Below, piece after piece: positions 1-8,850 of a stretch of 64,000 nucleotides of DNA. The stretch is taken from the NCBI GenBank assembly GCA_031292355.1, contig JARLHI010000061.1, positions 62,001 to 126,000 of the forward strand. The letters run 5' to 3'. Numbering within the stretch: the first letter of the stretch is position 1; each line of letters begins with the position of its first letter. The translations under genes were made by a program, and so were the position numbers. The stretch comes from Candidatus Obscuribacterales bacterium. Its GTDB lineage: Bacteria > Cyanobacteriota > Vampirovibrionia > Obscuribacterales > Obscuribacteraceae. The notes below the pieces were generated by a model. It saw nothing but the letters and a program-made list of their open reading frames with translations, ran no database searches and was not told the DNA's origin.

Positions 1-411
1 AAACGACATCTTCCTGCTGTGCGCGTCTCGATGTTTCCAAAAGACACAAACGCGACCGGCAAAAACATCTTTGGCGGCGTCATCTTGAGCCACATGGACA
101 CCGCAGGTGGTATCGCTGCCAGGCGCGTATGCTCAAGCAACATTGTCACCATCGCCTTCGACCAGGTCCTTTTCAAAGAGCCAGTTCACATTGGCGATAT
201 TTTGACCTGCTGGGCTGAAGTCATCGAAATCGGCACAACCTCAATGCGCGTCCGAATTTTGATCGAAGTCGAACGGTGCAACAAATTCATTCACGTCACC
301 GAGGGCAATGCTGTTTACGTTGCTGTCGACGCAAACGGGACGAAAATTCCTGTCGTCGGCTGGAACGGAAAACGTCCTCGCAAACGCAAGGCAAAACCCG
401 CGGGGGTTTGA
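1..411 (+). CDS. Acyl-CoA thioesterase, hotdog fold (5' end outside window)
   Basis: The reading frame is open from base 1, so the true start lies left of the window. The protein has the YciA/BACH-type hotdog signature: a PKDTNATGKNIFGG segment, then HMDTAGGIAARR, and the AFDQVLFKEPVHIGD strand. In YciA-like enzymes these contain the catalytic Asn/Asp and the CoA-binding glycines. The family hydrolyses acyl-CoA to free acid and CoA in the cytosol. The C-terminus ends in a basic tail (RPRKRKAKP). It lies 3 bp upstream of the next gene, so the two are probably co-transcribed. Family assignment is firm; the acyl chain specificity cannot be read from sequence. Confidence 0.88.
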   Translation, partial: KRHLPAVRVSMFPKDTNATGKNIFGGVILSHMDTAGGIAARRVCSSNIVTIAFDQVLFKEPVHIGDILTCWAEVIEIGTTSMRVRILIEVERCNKFIHVTEGNAVYVAVDANGTKIPVVGWNGKRPRKRKAKPAGV

Positions 412-414
412 CAG

Positions 415-1038
415 ATGGACACAACTACTGTTTTGAAACCGCAAGACTTCTTGTCTTACTATTCCATGGTGGAAGCGGCCAAAGTCGGTCCCTCAAAATT
501 GCTGCTTGAAACGCTCGCCTTAATCGACGGCGATAGCCGTATATCCAATCCTGCTCTGGCAGTCGATCTCGGCTGCGGAACAGGTAAGGATACGGCCGAA
601 TTGTTGCGTCGTAAATGGCAGGTTCTAGCAATCGATTTTTGCAAAGAGGGCATCGAAGGGGTGCTTTTACGACCGGAAGCGACTCAGTTTAAAGACAAAC
701 TGGAGGCCAGGGTAGCAACGTTCGACGAAACCAGCTGGAGTGGTGCTACTCTTGTCGCTGCGCTGCTTTCACTGCCGTATTGTCCACCGGACAAGTTCGC
801 CTGGAATTGGGCATCGGTGGTATCGTCCCTGGTGCCAGGCGGATATTTCGTCGGAAATTTCTTTGGACACGATCATCTCCAAGGCACTAGCCACATCGTC
901 CGCTGCTCCAGGAACGACGTCGAGACTATGCTCGCTGGTCTGGAAGTAATCCGACTGGAGGAAGACCACAGAGACACCCGTGATGGTGACGGGAGTCAAT
1001 ATCACTACTTCGACGTGATTGCTCGCAAAGCAGCGTGA
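415..1038 (+). CDS. Class I SAM-dependent methyltransferase
   Basis: This 207-residue protein has a Rossmann methyltransferase core. Motif I is VDLGCGTGKDT around residues 45-55, followed by the acidic strand end LAIDF (SAM ribose contact) and a later LPYCPP stretch in the place of motif IV. It resembles TehB/UbiE-like small methyltransferases, but no substrate domain is recognisable. The ATG at 415 follows a GGGGG-type ribosome binding site overlapping the end of the upstream thioesterase gene. Its 3' end lies about 35 bp before the peptidase gene, suggesting a three-gene transcript. Fold is confident; substrate unknown. Confidence 0.85.
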   Translation: MDTTTVLKPQDFLSYYSMVEAAKVGPSKLLLETLALIDGDSRISNPALAVDLGCGTGKDTAELLRRKWQVLAIDFCKEGIEGVLLRPEATQFKDKLEARVATFDETSWSGATLVAALLSLPYCPPDKFAWNWASVVSSLVPGGYFVGNFFGHDHLQGTSHIVRCSRNDVETMLAGLEVIRLEEDHRDTRDGDGSQYHYFDVIARKAA

Positions 1039-1072
1039 AGTAAACAATCCCAGTGCTAAAAGGAGAGAGCAC

Positions 1073-2086
1073 ATGCAAAGGCTCGTAACACCAACTGATG
1101 TCCACGATATCCCCATACCGCGTCAGCCTGGGACGCTCTATCCCGAGATCGAACCGTACGATTCAGGTATGCTGCCAGTTTCGGGTGGGCACCGCATCTA
1201 TTTCGATGTGTCCGGCAATCCCAATGGGCTTCCGGTTATCTTCTGTCACGGTGGTCCCGGTGGCAGTACCGACGATCCTATCTATCGGCGCATGTTCGAT
1301 CCGGTCAAATACAGAATCGTTATGTTCGACCAGCGCGGTTGCGGCAAGAGCTTGCCGTATGCCTCGCTCGAGAACAACACCACCTGGGACCTGGTGGCGG
1401 ACATGGAGAGACTGCGAAAGCACTTGCGCATCGACAGCTGGGTAGTGTTCGGCGGCTCATGGGGCAGCACACTCGCGCTCGCCTATGCACAGAAGCATCC
1501 AGATCGAGTCAAAGCGCTTGCTTTGCGCGGCATTTTTCTCGGAACGAAGCAGGAGTGCGATTGGGGCTTTCAGGAGGGCGGCGCCAGCCACGTTTTCCCG
1601 GAACACTGGGCGGACTTCGTCAAGCCGATTCGACTTGCCGATCGCTCCAACATCATGGCTGCTTATTACAAGCTGCTCACGGACAAAAATCCAAAGACGC
1701 GCTTAAAGGCCGCTAAAGCCTGGAGCATCTGGGAGGGCAGCACGAGCACGTTGTTCGTGGACGAGGAGATGCGTCGCGAATTCGCAGTGGACGACTTTGC
1801 AGTAGCGATCGCTCGGATCGAGTGCCATTACTTCCTCAACAACTGCTTCTTCAAGGGCAAAAACCAGCTCTTGCGGAACGCATATCGCATTCGCGACATC
1901 CCCTGTGTGATCATCAACGGTAGATACGACATGGTCTGTCCGATCAGCGCCGCCTATGCCCTGCATAAGGCTCTGCCGAAGTCAGAACTGGTCGTCATTG
2001 CCGATGCCGGTCATTCTATGAGCGAACCCGGCACACGCGAGGCTCTCCTAGCCGCCACAGACAGATTCAGCACTCTGAGCGTTTAG
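1073..2086 (+). CDS. pip: Proline iminopeptidase (alpha/beta hydrolase)
   Basis: Prolyl aminopeptidase, which removes N-terminal proline from peptides in the cytosol. The 337 residues show the family hallmarks: the oxyanion motif HGGPGG, the DQRGCGKS segment, the nucleophile elbow GGSWGSTLAL with its catalytic Ser, a later GRYDMVCP with the catalytic Asp, and AGHSMSEP with the catalytic His. The start at 1073 is chosen because AGGAGAGAGC sits directly upstream; an earlier in-frame start at 1019 would overlap the preceding gene and add a low-complexity leader. Length matches the usual 310-340 residues. A hairpin terminator follows. Confidence 0.95.
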   Translation: MQRLVTPTDVHDIPIPRQPGTLYPEIEPYDSGMLPVSGGHRIYFDVSGNPNGLPVIFCHGGPGGSTDDPIYRRMFDPVKYRIVMFDQRGCGKSLPYASLENNTTWDLVADMERLRKHLRIDSWVVFGGSWGSTLALAYAQKHPDRVKALALRGIFLGTKQECDWGFQEGGASHVFPEHWADFVKPIRLADRSNIMAAYYKLLTDKNPKTRLKAAKAWSIWEGSTSTLFVDEEMRREFAVDDFAVAIARIECHYFLNNCFFKGKNQLLRNAYRIRDIPCVIINGRYDMVCPISAAYALHKALPKSELVVIADAGHSMSEPGTREALLAATDRFSTLSV

Positions 2087-2114
2087 CTGAACCAGCCGGC
2101 ATTGCATCAAGACT

Positions 2115-2152
2115 GGAAACGATGGGTGAAACATACCATCGCTTCCATTTTT
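2115..2152 (+). terminator. Rho-independent terminator after pip
   Basis: GGAAaCGATGG pairs with CCATCGcTTCC across a 10-base loop and is followed by ATTTTTTC. It lies 28 bp after the pip stop, between convergent genes. Confidence 0.8.
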
Positions 2153-2208
2153 TCGGCTCGTTGGCTATTTACAACTATTTTAGGCTAAATTCGAATCAAC
2201 GACAGTGG

Positions 2209-4437
2209 CTACAAAGAGCCCTCAAACCGCAAGGTTTCGAAGACATTGGAAAAATCGTCCGTCCACAAAGAAGCAGAGGGAGCAGCAGAAGGCGGCACAA
2301 AAGTATAGCGTTGTTGCAGCACCGCGATGTCTTTGTAGTCTTTGGCCATGACCAACCATTTCGAAGCAAATTTGTGGCTTGATGCTTTGTCTTTACGACC
2401 GCCAGTTTGTTCCACCAGACAAGCCAAACTGGCGTCCTTAGCCAGTTCTCGCAAGACAGACGTCAAATCTACGGCCCGGCTGCTGATGTGAAAAACGATC
2501 AGACCACCATCGGCAAGTTTGTTTTTGTAGATTTGCAGGGCTTCGCGAGTGAGCAAATGCACTGGAATAGAGTCTGAACTGAACGCATCGAGCACGATCA
2601 AGCTTAAAGTTTTATCCCTGGTTTCACCGATGGACTGCCGCCCGTCGCCTATTTTTATCGACTTTTCACCCTGCATGTATAAGAGGTAAGTGAAAAGAGC
2701 GGGATCAAGCGCAACTTTGGTAACCAGAGGATTGATTTCGTAAAACGTCCAGTGTTGTCCTGGTTGACCATACGCTGCAAGCGATCCTGTACCTAAGCCA
2801 ATCACCGCAACATCAGCAGCCCTCCATTGCTGGTTAAAGACGTTAAAGATGTGTCCAATTGGACTATCGTGATGATAGTAAGTTAGTGGCTCGGGCGCGG
2901 TTCCCTGATCCATAATTTCGGCACCATGCACAATCGCTCCGTGAATCAAGACGTGCGTTTTCTCAGGTACTTCAGCAACAGCGAGAGTACCGAAAACATT
3001 GCGCTGCTCGAATAAAAAGTCTGGACGCCAGAACTTGCCACCCACGAAGAAAACGATTGCCAAACAGGCCGCCATAAAAAATGGTTGCCGAATGGCAAAT
3101 GAGCTGCAGATTGCTGCCGGTGCAAGCACTACAAGGATGCGATAGTCATCCCATGGGGAGGGCAAACCACTAGACACTGCAAATAGAACAGCCACTGATG
3201 CCAGACTGACGCAGATTAATAAACCACCGAATCGCCAGTTCGATTTTTCAGATGGCTGAGAAGGATTAACAAGACCAGCACATGAAAGCAAGAGTCCAAG
3301 CGGATATTCAAAAAGTGTTTTAAAAATTTGAGGAGCAATCAGCGTATTGAATATTCCCCCCAGCGCACCACCAATTGACAGACACAAATAAAATTCCGTC
3401 AGACGGGTGGTTTCAGGCTTACTGTGCGCGAGCCGCGTGTGACACAAAAGCGCGGCCAGAAAAAGAGTAAACAAGTGCAATGGAAACATAAAGGCGAAAT
3501 TCAGTGCAACGGCTTTCCAGAAAAACACCACAGCTAGTGAAATCAAACAGACGCTGTAGATCACATTGAGCCACTTCTGGCTGACGATTTGTTTTTCTGC
3601 GAAAGCGATGATAAAAGTGAGCAAGTAAAGAGCTAGAGGCACAACCCACAACAGCGGACAGGGCGCTATATCACTTGTGATGTAGGTTGTGACGCTCAAA
3701 AGCAAGCTCGATGGTACAAAGGCGAGAAAGACCCACCCCAATCGTTGCGACCAGCGTTTAAGCGGAGCGCAACTTGTCTCCGAAAGGGCTGGCGACTCAG
3801 CTTCATCGTGCCCTTCGTCGGCTGACTTCTTTCCCTCCTTGAAGATAGCGAACATGATTGCCACCATAACAATGACAAAAGCGACATAACAAATTTGCAA
3901 AAGCTTGTATTGTTCGCTCAAGCGCAGGTGAGGTTCAATCAGAAACGGATAAGCTAGAAGAGCCAACATACTGCCGGCGTTGCTGGCAGAATAGAGTGCA
4001 TATGCCGATTTACCACGTTCTGAAAATTTTAAGCTGAACCATTTTTGCACCAGCGGGGCATTCGTCGAAAGCACAAAAAACGGTGCGCCAATTGATACCA
4101 ATAAATATATCAATAGCCACTGCACTGCATGGTCTGCGTTTGGCGGCGACCAGGCTGGAGGCCCGGCTGCAAGCACTGCCAGCGGCGCGAGAATGACAAT
4201 CAGATGGGTGGCAACCTGGTATCTGACGTTTTTCTGCCTACTGAGAAGGTGCGCGTAAGTATATCCACCCAGCAGTACGAGCTGATAGAACAACATGCAA
4301 GTTGTCCAGACCGAAGGTGTGCCCCCAAGAATTGGCAACAGCCTTTTGGCAAACATCGGTTGAACAATAAAAAGCTGGGCTGACGCCAAAAATATCGATA
4401 GCACGTAGAGGTTCATGATTTTCAGCGCCGTGTCCAA
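2209..4437 (-). CDS. Membrane protein fused to a spermidine-synthase-like domain
   Basis: A 742-residue protein. The N-terminal ~450 residues hold about 10-11 hydrophobic helices, some with MFS-like loops. The C-terminal ~230 residues are an aminopropyltransferase/SAM-type Rossmann domain with VIGLGTGSLAAY, the acidic YEINP strand, GDGR and LDAFSSDSIPVHLLT. The layout matches the 'fused MFS/spermidine synthase' family. Whether these make polyamines or transfer methyl/aminopropyl groups to a membrane substrate is not settled. Two starts are possible: TTG at 4437, preceded by AGGCGG, or ATG at 4416 without a clear ribosome binding site. The second would begin MNLYVLSIF directly at the first helix. 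Convergent with pip. Confidence 0.88.
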   Translation of the reverse strand: MDTALKIMNLYVLSIFLASAQLFIVQPMFAKRLLPILGGTPSVWTTCMLFYQLVLLGGYTYAHLLSRQKNVRYQVATHLIVILAPLAVLAAGPPAWSPPNADHAVQWLLIYLLVSIGAPFFVLSTNAPLVQKWFSLKFSERGKSAYALYSASNAGSMLALLAYPFLIEPHLRLSEQYKLLQICYVAFVIVMVAIMFAIFKEGKKSADEGHDEAESPALSETSCAPLKRWSQRLGWVFLAFVPSSLLLSVTTYITSDIAPCPLLWVVPLALYLLTFIIAFAEKQIVSQKWLNVIYSVCLISLAVVFFWKAVALNFAFMFPLHLFTLFLAALLCHTRLAHSKPETTRLTEFYLCLSIGGALGGIFNTLIAPQIFKTLFEYPLGLLLSCAGLVNPSQPSEKSNWRFGGLLICVSLASVAVLFAVSSGLPSPWDDYRILVVLAPAAICSSFAIRQPFFMAACLAIVFFVGGKFWRPDFLFEQRNVFGTLAVAEVPEKTHVLIHGAIVHGAEIMDQGTAPEPLTYYHHDSPIGHIFNVFNQQWRAADVAVIGLGTGSLAAYGQPGQHWTFYEINPLVTKVALDPALFTYLLYMQGEKSIKIGDGRQSIGETRDKTLSLIVLDAFSSDSIPVHLLTREALQIYKNKLADGGLIVFHISSRAVDLTSVLRELAKDASLACLVEQTGGRKDKASSHKFASKWLVMAKDYKDIAVLQQRYTFVPPSAAPSASLWTDDFSNVFETLRFEGSL

Positions 4438-4547
4438 TTGATTTGCCGCCTAAGTATGGCAAAAAGTCATAGCACTTTGCACGCAAAGAGTTGGCACTAG
4501 CTAATGAGCATCCTGACAGCTTTGATTATATTTCTTTTTTTGAACTA

Positions 4548-4570
4548 TTTAGGCAAAGTATAGGCAAAGA
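4548..4570 (-). promoter_or_regulatory. ACTTTGCCTAAA motif upstream of the spermidine-synthase-like gene
   Basis: On the minus strand, ACTTTGCCTAAA (4559-4548) is preceded by a second partial copy, CTTTGCCTA, so the site is a near-tandem repeat. The same 12-mer is found at 29912 and 61201. It lies about 110-130 bp upstream of the gene start on the coding strand. Role inferred only from recurrence. Confidence 0.4.
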
Positions 4571-4575
4571 CGAAC

Positions 4576-4603
4576 GACCGAGAAACAATCTAGTTTCTCG
4601 GTC
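4576..4603 (-). terminator. Perfect 11-bp hairpin downstream of the 4621-5190 gene
   Basis: GACCGAGAAAC and GTTTCTCGGTC flank a 6-base loop, 18 bp past the stop of the minus-strand gene. There is only a weak U tract after it, so it may be a terminator or a processing/stability hairpin. Confidence 0.5.
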
Positions 4604-4620
4604 GCCATTCTAGCTCAAGA

Positions 4621-5190
4621 TCAGACGGGCGAGGCGGCGCGTTCGACGGCGATAGCCTTGTCTTGAACTTCCTGCACCTCGGTGCTGACCGCAACGACCG
4701 TCGCCGCGTAGACACAAGCCTGGCACGAGAGAATCGCCGATACCTGCATGTTGAGGAGATCGTTCATCGACTCCACCTGCATGTGCTGCAGTCGCGAGCG
4801 CTGTTCCATCCGGCGAATGAACGAATGCTCCGAGCCTTTCTCGCCCAGCAGATCGACACGCCTGGTCCAGCACCCAGACATAAGCTGCTTCGACAGTTTC
4901 TCGAGCTGTTCGTGAGCAATCCGAGCGCGACGCAGCCTCTTTTGAAAGTAGCCGAGATGCGTCTTCTGGCAAAGCAAGAAGCTGTCCACACTGACCTTGC
5001 CGAAATAGTCGATGCAGTCCTGAATGGCCCGGGCGAAAAGCTTGATCGGCTCGTCGACTTTGAAGAGAGGCGCGTCCGGCGACACCGAGTTGGTTTTCGC
5101 GATACCGTCAAGGTAAACGCGAGTCAAGTCCACGCGATCCTTGAGGAAGCGAAGCTGGTGGGAAATGATGACCGCATTGTTCTGAACCAT
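4621..5190 (-). CDS. Hypothetical helical protein (189 aa)
   Basis: I do not recognise a family. The protein is almost entirely helix-forming, with long amphipathic stretches (residues ~5-30, 45-105 and 120-185) and few glycines or prolines. It has several cysteines but no CxxC pairs, and no signal peptide or membrane segment. AAGGCATCAAAA precedes the ATG at 5190. It resembles in style the other small helical proteins on the minus strand at 52-54 kb, especially the 199-residue one at 52898-53497, but I cannot demonstrate homology by eye. A perfect hairpin follows the stop. Confidence 0.65.
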   Translation of the reverse strand: MVQNNAVIISHQLRFLKDRVDLTRVYLDGIAKTNSVSPDAPLFKVDEPIKLFARAIQDCIDYFGKVSVDSFLLCQKTHLGYFQKRLRRARIAHEQLEKLSKQLMSGCWTRRVDLLGEKGSEHSFIRRMEQRSRLQHMQVESMNDLLNMQVSAILSCQACVYAATVVAVSTEVQEVQDKAIAVERAASPV

Positions 5191-5277
5191 TTTTGATGCC
5201 TTTCCAATTGATGTTCCAGTAGAACGTCTTCCTCTTGTTTCACCATTGAAACAAGCAATCCAACAGCGGCAGGGTTC

Positions 5278-5829
5278 TTAGTCAGAGCGCTTCGTCGACG
5301 TCAAGGAGGTCGGCAGTTTCGCGAACAGTGGTCCCATATTCACCGCCGCCTCGTACATTGGACGGGAAACAACACCCAGCAAATAACGAACGCCCAGACC
5401 ATTGATGAATGCCGAAACAGCTTCGCGAACTTCTATGGGATACGCTGGGCCGACAAGCCGCCCACAAGAAACGTAATTGACGTAGTGCTCGATGCCGCCG
5501 AAGCGCTTGGCTCTCACATCGCCGATGTCGACGATCTTCGAACCTTTTGTGCACTGGTGCTTTTCCCAATCGAAAATTTGCCTCAGAGCGTCATAGACAT
5601 CAGGAGCCGGTAGAGAGAACACGTAGTTGGCCGGCAAAGTACTGGGAAAACGCGCGGGCCTTTTGACGAAGCATCGCGACAGGAAATTTGGTCGCACTAC
5701 TTTGTCGGGATTGCCCACAATGGTGATCACCAGATAAGTGCCGTCTATGGCTTGATGAGCTTCGCACCAGGTCATGGTGTTGGTGTCAAGGCTGGAGTCT
5801 GGCATATAGGTCGAGCTGCGGAAGTTCAT
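5278..5829 (-). CDS. Hypothetical protein (183 aa)
   Basis: No recognised domain. It is a mixed alpha/beta protein, with strands such as GTYLVITIVGNPDK and YVNYVSCGRLVGPAYP and a helix REAVSAFINGLG near the C-terminus. No signal peptide or membrane helix is evident. The ATG at 5829 has AGGACATGCGCC upstream, a fair ribosome binding site. It precedes the 189-residue gene in the same direction by 87 bp, so the two may be co-transcribed. Codon use looks like that of the surrounding real genes. Confidence 0.6.
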   Translation of the reverse strand: MNFRSSTYMPDSSLDTNTMTWCEAHQAIDGTYLVITIVGNPDKVVRPNFLSRCFVKRPARFPSTLPANYVFSLPAPDVYDALRQIFDWEKHQCTKGSKIVDIGDVRAKRFGGIEHYVNYVSCGRLVGPAYPIEVREAVSAFINGLGVRYLLGVVSRPMYEAAVNMGPLFAKLPTSLTSTKRSD

Positions 5830-6113
5830 GGCGCATGTCCTGTGCTTCAGGGTGAATGGAAAGGCGGAACCAAGGGACTTGAGTTCGTATGGAGACGTGC
5901 AAAGAACCGCAGCGAAAAGCTACGTCTAAGTTTTTGTAGTGGTCAGTTAGGGATTAGTTAACAGCTTTTTTTATAAGAGGAATTTTTGAAATATCACTCA
6001 GTCCTACCAATTTCACACGTGGCTATGCAACGCCCTGCCGCCATCTGCTGACACGCTAGCGTAGCAATTAAATGGTGGTTCCCCCACCCACTGTTGCACG
6101 AGCTGACGCGAAG

Positions 6114-7445
6114 CTAGTTCAGTTGATAAAGATTGCCGTCCTGGCTGCCAATAAAAACACCTTTGCCGGTTACGGCAGGCGAGCTAATGATTGGTCGCTG
6201 GGTCTTATATTTCCATTTAATTCCACCATTGCGAATATCAATGGCGTAAATATTGGAGTCCGAACTGCCTACATACATTCTTTCACCGCTGATGGCAGGC
6301 GAAGAAGAAAGCAGTGGAACAGGACTATTCAATCCTTGTTTCCAGAACATTTTGCCTGTGGTTGCGTCAAGGCAATACATTTTCAAATCATCATTGCCAA
6401 TGTACACCCGACCGTTCATACCAATGGGCGAGATGCTGAAAGACTCAACTCCGTCGAACTTCCATTTTGTTTTGCCAGTTAGCAAATCGACAGCATAAAA
6501 ATGCTTGTCCCAGCTGCCAAAATAAACCAGAGTTCCAAGAATGAGGGGCGTTGAATAAATTTTGCCACCCGTTTTGAATTGCCAGCGCACTGCGCCATCG
6601 GCTGTGTTCAAGCAAAATGCGCTGCCGCTGTGTGAAGTAACCACGAGCATATCGGCGACGATAGCTGGCGCCGACGTTATGCGCGCTTCGGTCTGAAACT
6701 TCCATTTAAGAGTGCCAGTGTCTGCCTGAATGGCATAAACAAAGCCGTCCCAGCTGCCAACGTATACTGTGCCATCCAGAACTACAGGCGATGATGAAAC
6801 ACGATCGCCTGTTTCGAAGTTCCACAAAATTTTGCCGGTTTTTGCATCAAGAGCGTAGAGTTTTTTGTCCTCACAACCGACCACAACCATTCCACTTGAC
6901 ACCGCAGGCGATGACTTCACTTTGTCACCCAGCTTGGTATGCCACAGCATGGACCCCATCTTTTCATCGACGGCATAAACGTTTCCGTCATCACTGCCAA
7001 CATAAACTATCCCTTGAAAAATAGCCGGTGAAGAATCGATTGGTCCCTCGGCAGGGAATGTCCAGCCGATATGTCCTTGCGGCAGCGTTGCCTCTGCTGC
7101 TGCAGAACCTGTATGGCAGGGGTTTTGCAGATACATGGTCCAGCCGCTGCGAAATTTGCCAAGCTGTGCTGCTTCTGCTTTTTGAATTTGCTCAATCGAT
7201 GCAGCTAATGTTTTTTGCCCTTCATCATTATGAACGGCCGTTCCGGTAAGTGGCTTGGAAGCCGCTGCCGATGGGGATGCTGAAGGGACCACCGGCGGCG
7301 TAACGGTCGATGCGGTCGTAATTTTTGACTGGGAGTGAGCCACAGCCGCTTCCGCTTTATTTTGCGCCATAGCCTGGTGACAAAGCCAAGTTGAACTCAA
7401 AGTCAGTGCTACCAAACCTGATAGAAAAGATGCCCGCTGTATCAT
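6114..7445 (-). CDS. Secreted PQQ-type beta-propeller repeat protein (BamB-like)
   Basis: The 443-residue protein begins with a signal peptide (MIQRASF, hydrophobic core, cleavage near CHQAMA). A low-complexity Ala/Ser/Pro linker follows to about residue 80. From ~125 to the end there are seven to eight repeats of the form VYVGSxDGxVYAVDxxTGxxxWxxxxG, the PQQ/WD-like blade signature also found in BamB. The repeats carry the conserved W and the G-T-G tight turn. It probably acts in the periplasm as a scaffold or binding propeller; no dehydrogenase active-site residues are visible. AGAGGATTTCTAA precedes the ATG. It stands alone, with a long non-coding region upstream. Confidence 0.88.
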   Translation of the reverse strand: MIQRASFLSGLVALTLSSTWLCHQAMAQNKAEAAVAHSQSKITTASTVTPPVVPSASPSAAASKPLTGTAVHNDEGQKTLAASIEQIQKAEAAQLGKFRSGWTMYLQNPCHTGSAAAEATLPQGHIGWTFPAEGPIDSSPAIFQGIVYVGSDDGNVYAVDEKMGSMLWHTKLGDKVKSSPAVSSGMVVVGCEDKKLYALDAKTGKILWNFETGDRVSSSPVVLDGTVYVGSWDGFVYAIQADTGTLKWKFQTEARITSAPAIVADMLVVTSHSGSAFCLNTADGAVRWQFKTGGKIYSTPLILGTLVYFGSWDKHFYAVDLLTGKTKWKFDGVESFSISPIGMNGRVYIGNDDLKMYCLDATTGKMFWKQGLNSPVPLLSSSPAISGERMYVGSSDSNIYAIDIRNGGIKWKYKTQRPIISSPAVTGKGVFIGSQDGNLYQLN

Positions 7446-8309
7446 TTAGAAATCCTCTGCTGACTTTGTAACTCTTACACAGCTAATGTCCGGGCGCTTC
7501 GCCTTTCCATTTTGACCTTCTGGCTTTCTTCCCCAAAGCCACGTCAATCTTAGAAGGTTGCAGCTACTCATCTATAGAGTCCGCTGCGAACCTTCAAATT
7601 ATATTTGAATACCGGGTCGAGCGGAGATTTCAAAAAAAAGTTGAGACCAAAAAATGACAGACTAGAGTGCGGCAACCTTCTCATGACAACGCGCAAAACA
7701 GCTGCAATACAGGCTTCTAATGCTTTTTGAGAGATTCTGATCGTCAATCACATTCTCAAAGAATTACACCTTAATGCGAATGCTCATGGTCCAGATTTGC
7801 AAATTCACTTACATAAATATGATTCCGAAAATATTCCTTATAGCCGGCCGTCTAGCAAAAATAGGCTCTGGTTGCCGAATACAACTCAAACAAAAAAATC
7901 GCCAAACTCGAAAAAAATTTCGCGAGAAAAAAAATTTTTTTGGAAATTTTTTTGGAAATTCATTTTCGCTTCTGAATCCGTCTACACGAAAAAGCGACAA
8001 CTGCTCAAAACGCACTGTACAAGCAGTTCTACAGATAGCTCATAACATTGCCGAGGTTGTGATTTTGATGTTCTGTCACTTCCAGAAAAAAGATATACAT
8101 CAGACGTACCGAAACCACCGGTCCGCCTCATATCCAGCGAAACGCTCAGCAGGCTTGCCTTTAGAACTTTGACAGCAGCTGTCTTTCAGCGAGGGTCGAA
8201 AAAAAAATCTTTTCGATTTCCAGTCAGTATCCCTTGTCTATTGAAAATGCTAGTGATATCATCCCTGCTTGTGAGTTGGAATGAGCATTTCCCTAAGGAG
8301 GAAATTCAA
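7446..8309. other. 860-bp non-coding region with A/T homopolymer tract
   Basis: No convincing gene lies between the propeller gene and the HU gene. Positions ~7908-7970 consist of alternating A- and T-runs interrupted by CGCG (for example AAAAAAATTTCGCG), expected to be intrinsically curved and able to fold back. The region must contain divergent promoters for both flanking genes. The reading frames here are Lys/Phe-rich artefacts of the A/T tract. Confidence 0.6.
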
Positions 8310-8732
8310 ATGAATCGAGCCGAGCTCGTCGAAAACGTGGCCAAAGTTACTGGTCAACCAAAGTCCGAAGTGACCAGAACTCTTTCTGCGTTCATTCACA
8401 CCATCACCGGTGCTCTTTCACACGGTGACAAAGTTACCCTTGTTGGCTTCGGAACATTCGAACGCCGCATGCGCAAAGCCAGAACTGGCCGTAACCCACG
8501 CACATTGGCTCCCCTCAAAATCGCTGCTGCACGCGTCCCAGCTTTCCGCGCAGGAAAAGAACTGAAAGACATCGTCAACGGCCGCGCCAAGCAACCAACA
8601 TTGGTTCTTGCTAAACCAAAAGCTGCTGCTAAACCAGCTGCTGCTAAGAAAGCTGCTGCTAAGCCAGCCAAAAAAGCTGCTGCTAAACCAGTTAAGAAAG
8701 CTGCCGCCAAAAAAGGTGGAAAGAAGAAATAA
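8310..8732 (+). CDS. hup: HU-family DNA-binding protein with Lys/Ala-rich C-terminal tail
   Basis: Residues 1-90 are a canonical HU/IHF fold: MNRAELVENVAKVTG, then VTLVGFGTFERRMRKARTGRNP with the beta-arm, then RVPAFRAGKELKDIV. Residues ~95-140 form a tail of PAKKAAAKP-like repeats resembling histone H1/AlgP tails. HU bends and compacts DNA; such tails add non-specific binding in other bacteria. The ATG at 8310 has a textbook AAGGAGG 9 bases upstream. The frame is open 141 bp further upstream, but that extension is not HU-like and would skip this site. Strong terminator after the stop. Normal HU length is ~90 residues, so the tail is the notable addition. Confidence 0.95.
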   Translation: MNRAELVENVAKVTGQPKSEVTRTLSAFIHTITGALSHGDKVTLVGFGTFERRMRKARTGRNPRTLAPLKIAAARVPAFRAGKELKDIVNGRAKQPTLVLAKPKAAAKPAAAKKAAAKPAKKAAAKPVKKAAAKKGGKKK

Positions 8733-8802
8733 GCCCAGCTTATTTCACGTAAATGATCATAGATTAGGTAAGGTAATCTCGTCATTTCAACCACAAAATA
8801 AG

Positions 8803-8837
8803 AAGCGAGAACCCAGTGGGTTCTCGCTTTTTATTTA
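8803..8837 (+). terminator. Rho-independent terminator after hup
   Basis: AAGCGAGAACCC and GGGTTCTCGCTT form a perfect 12-bp stem with the loop AGT, followed by a T-rich tract. Confidence 0.92.
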
Positions 8838-8850
8838 TTGCTGCTTAAAT

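Noticed and set aside
7774..8172. A 132-codon frame before hup
   Set aside because: Runs through the A/T tract, giving Lys/Phe runs; no ribosome binding site or domain.
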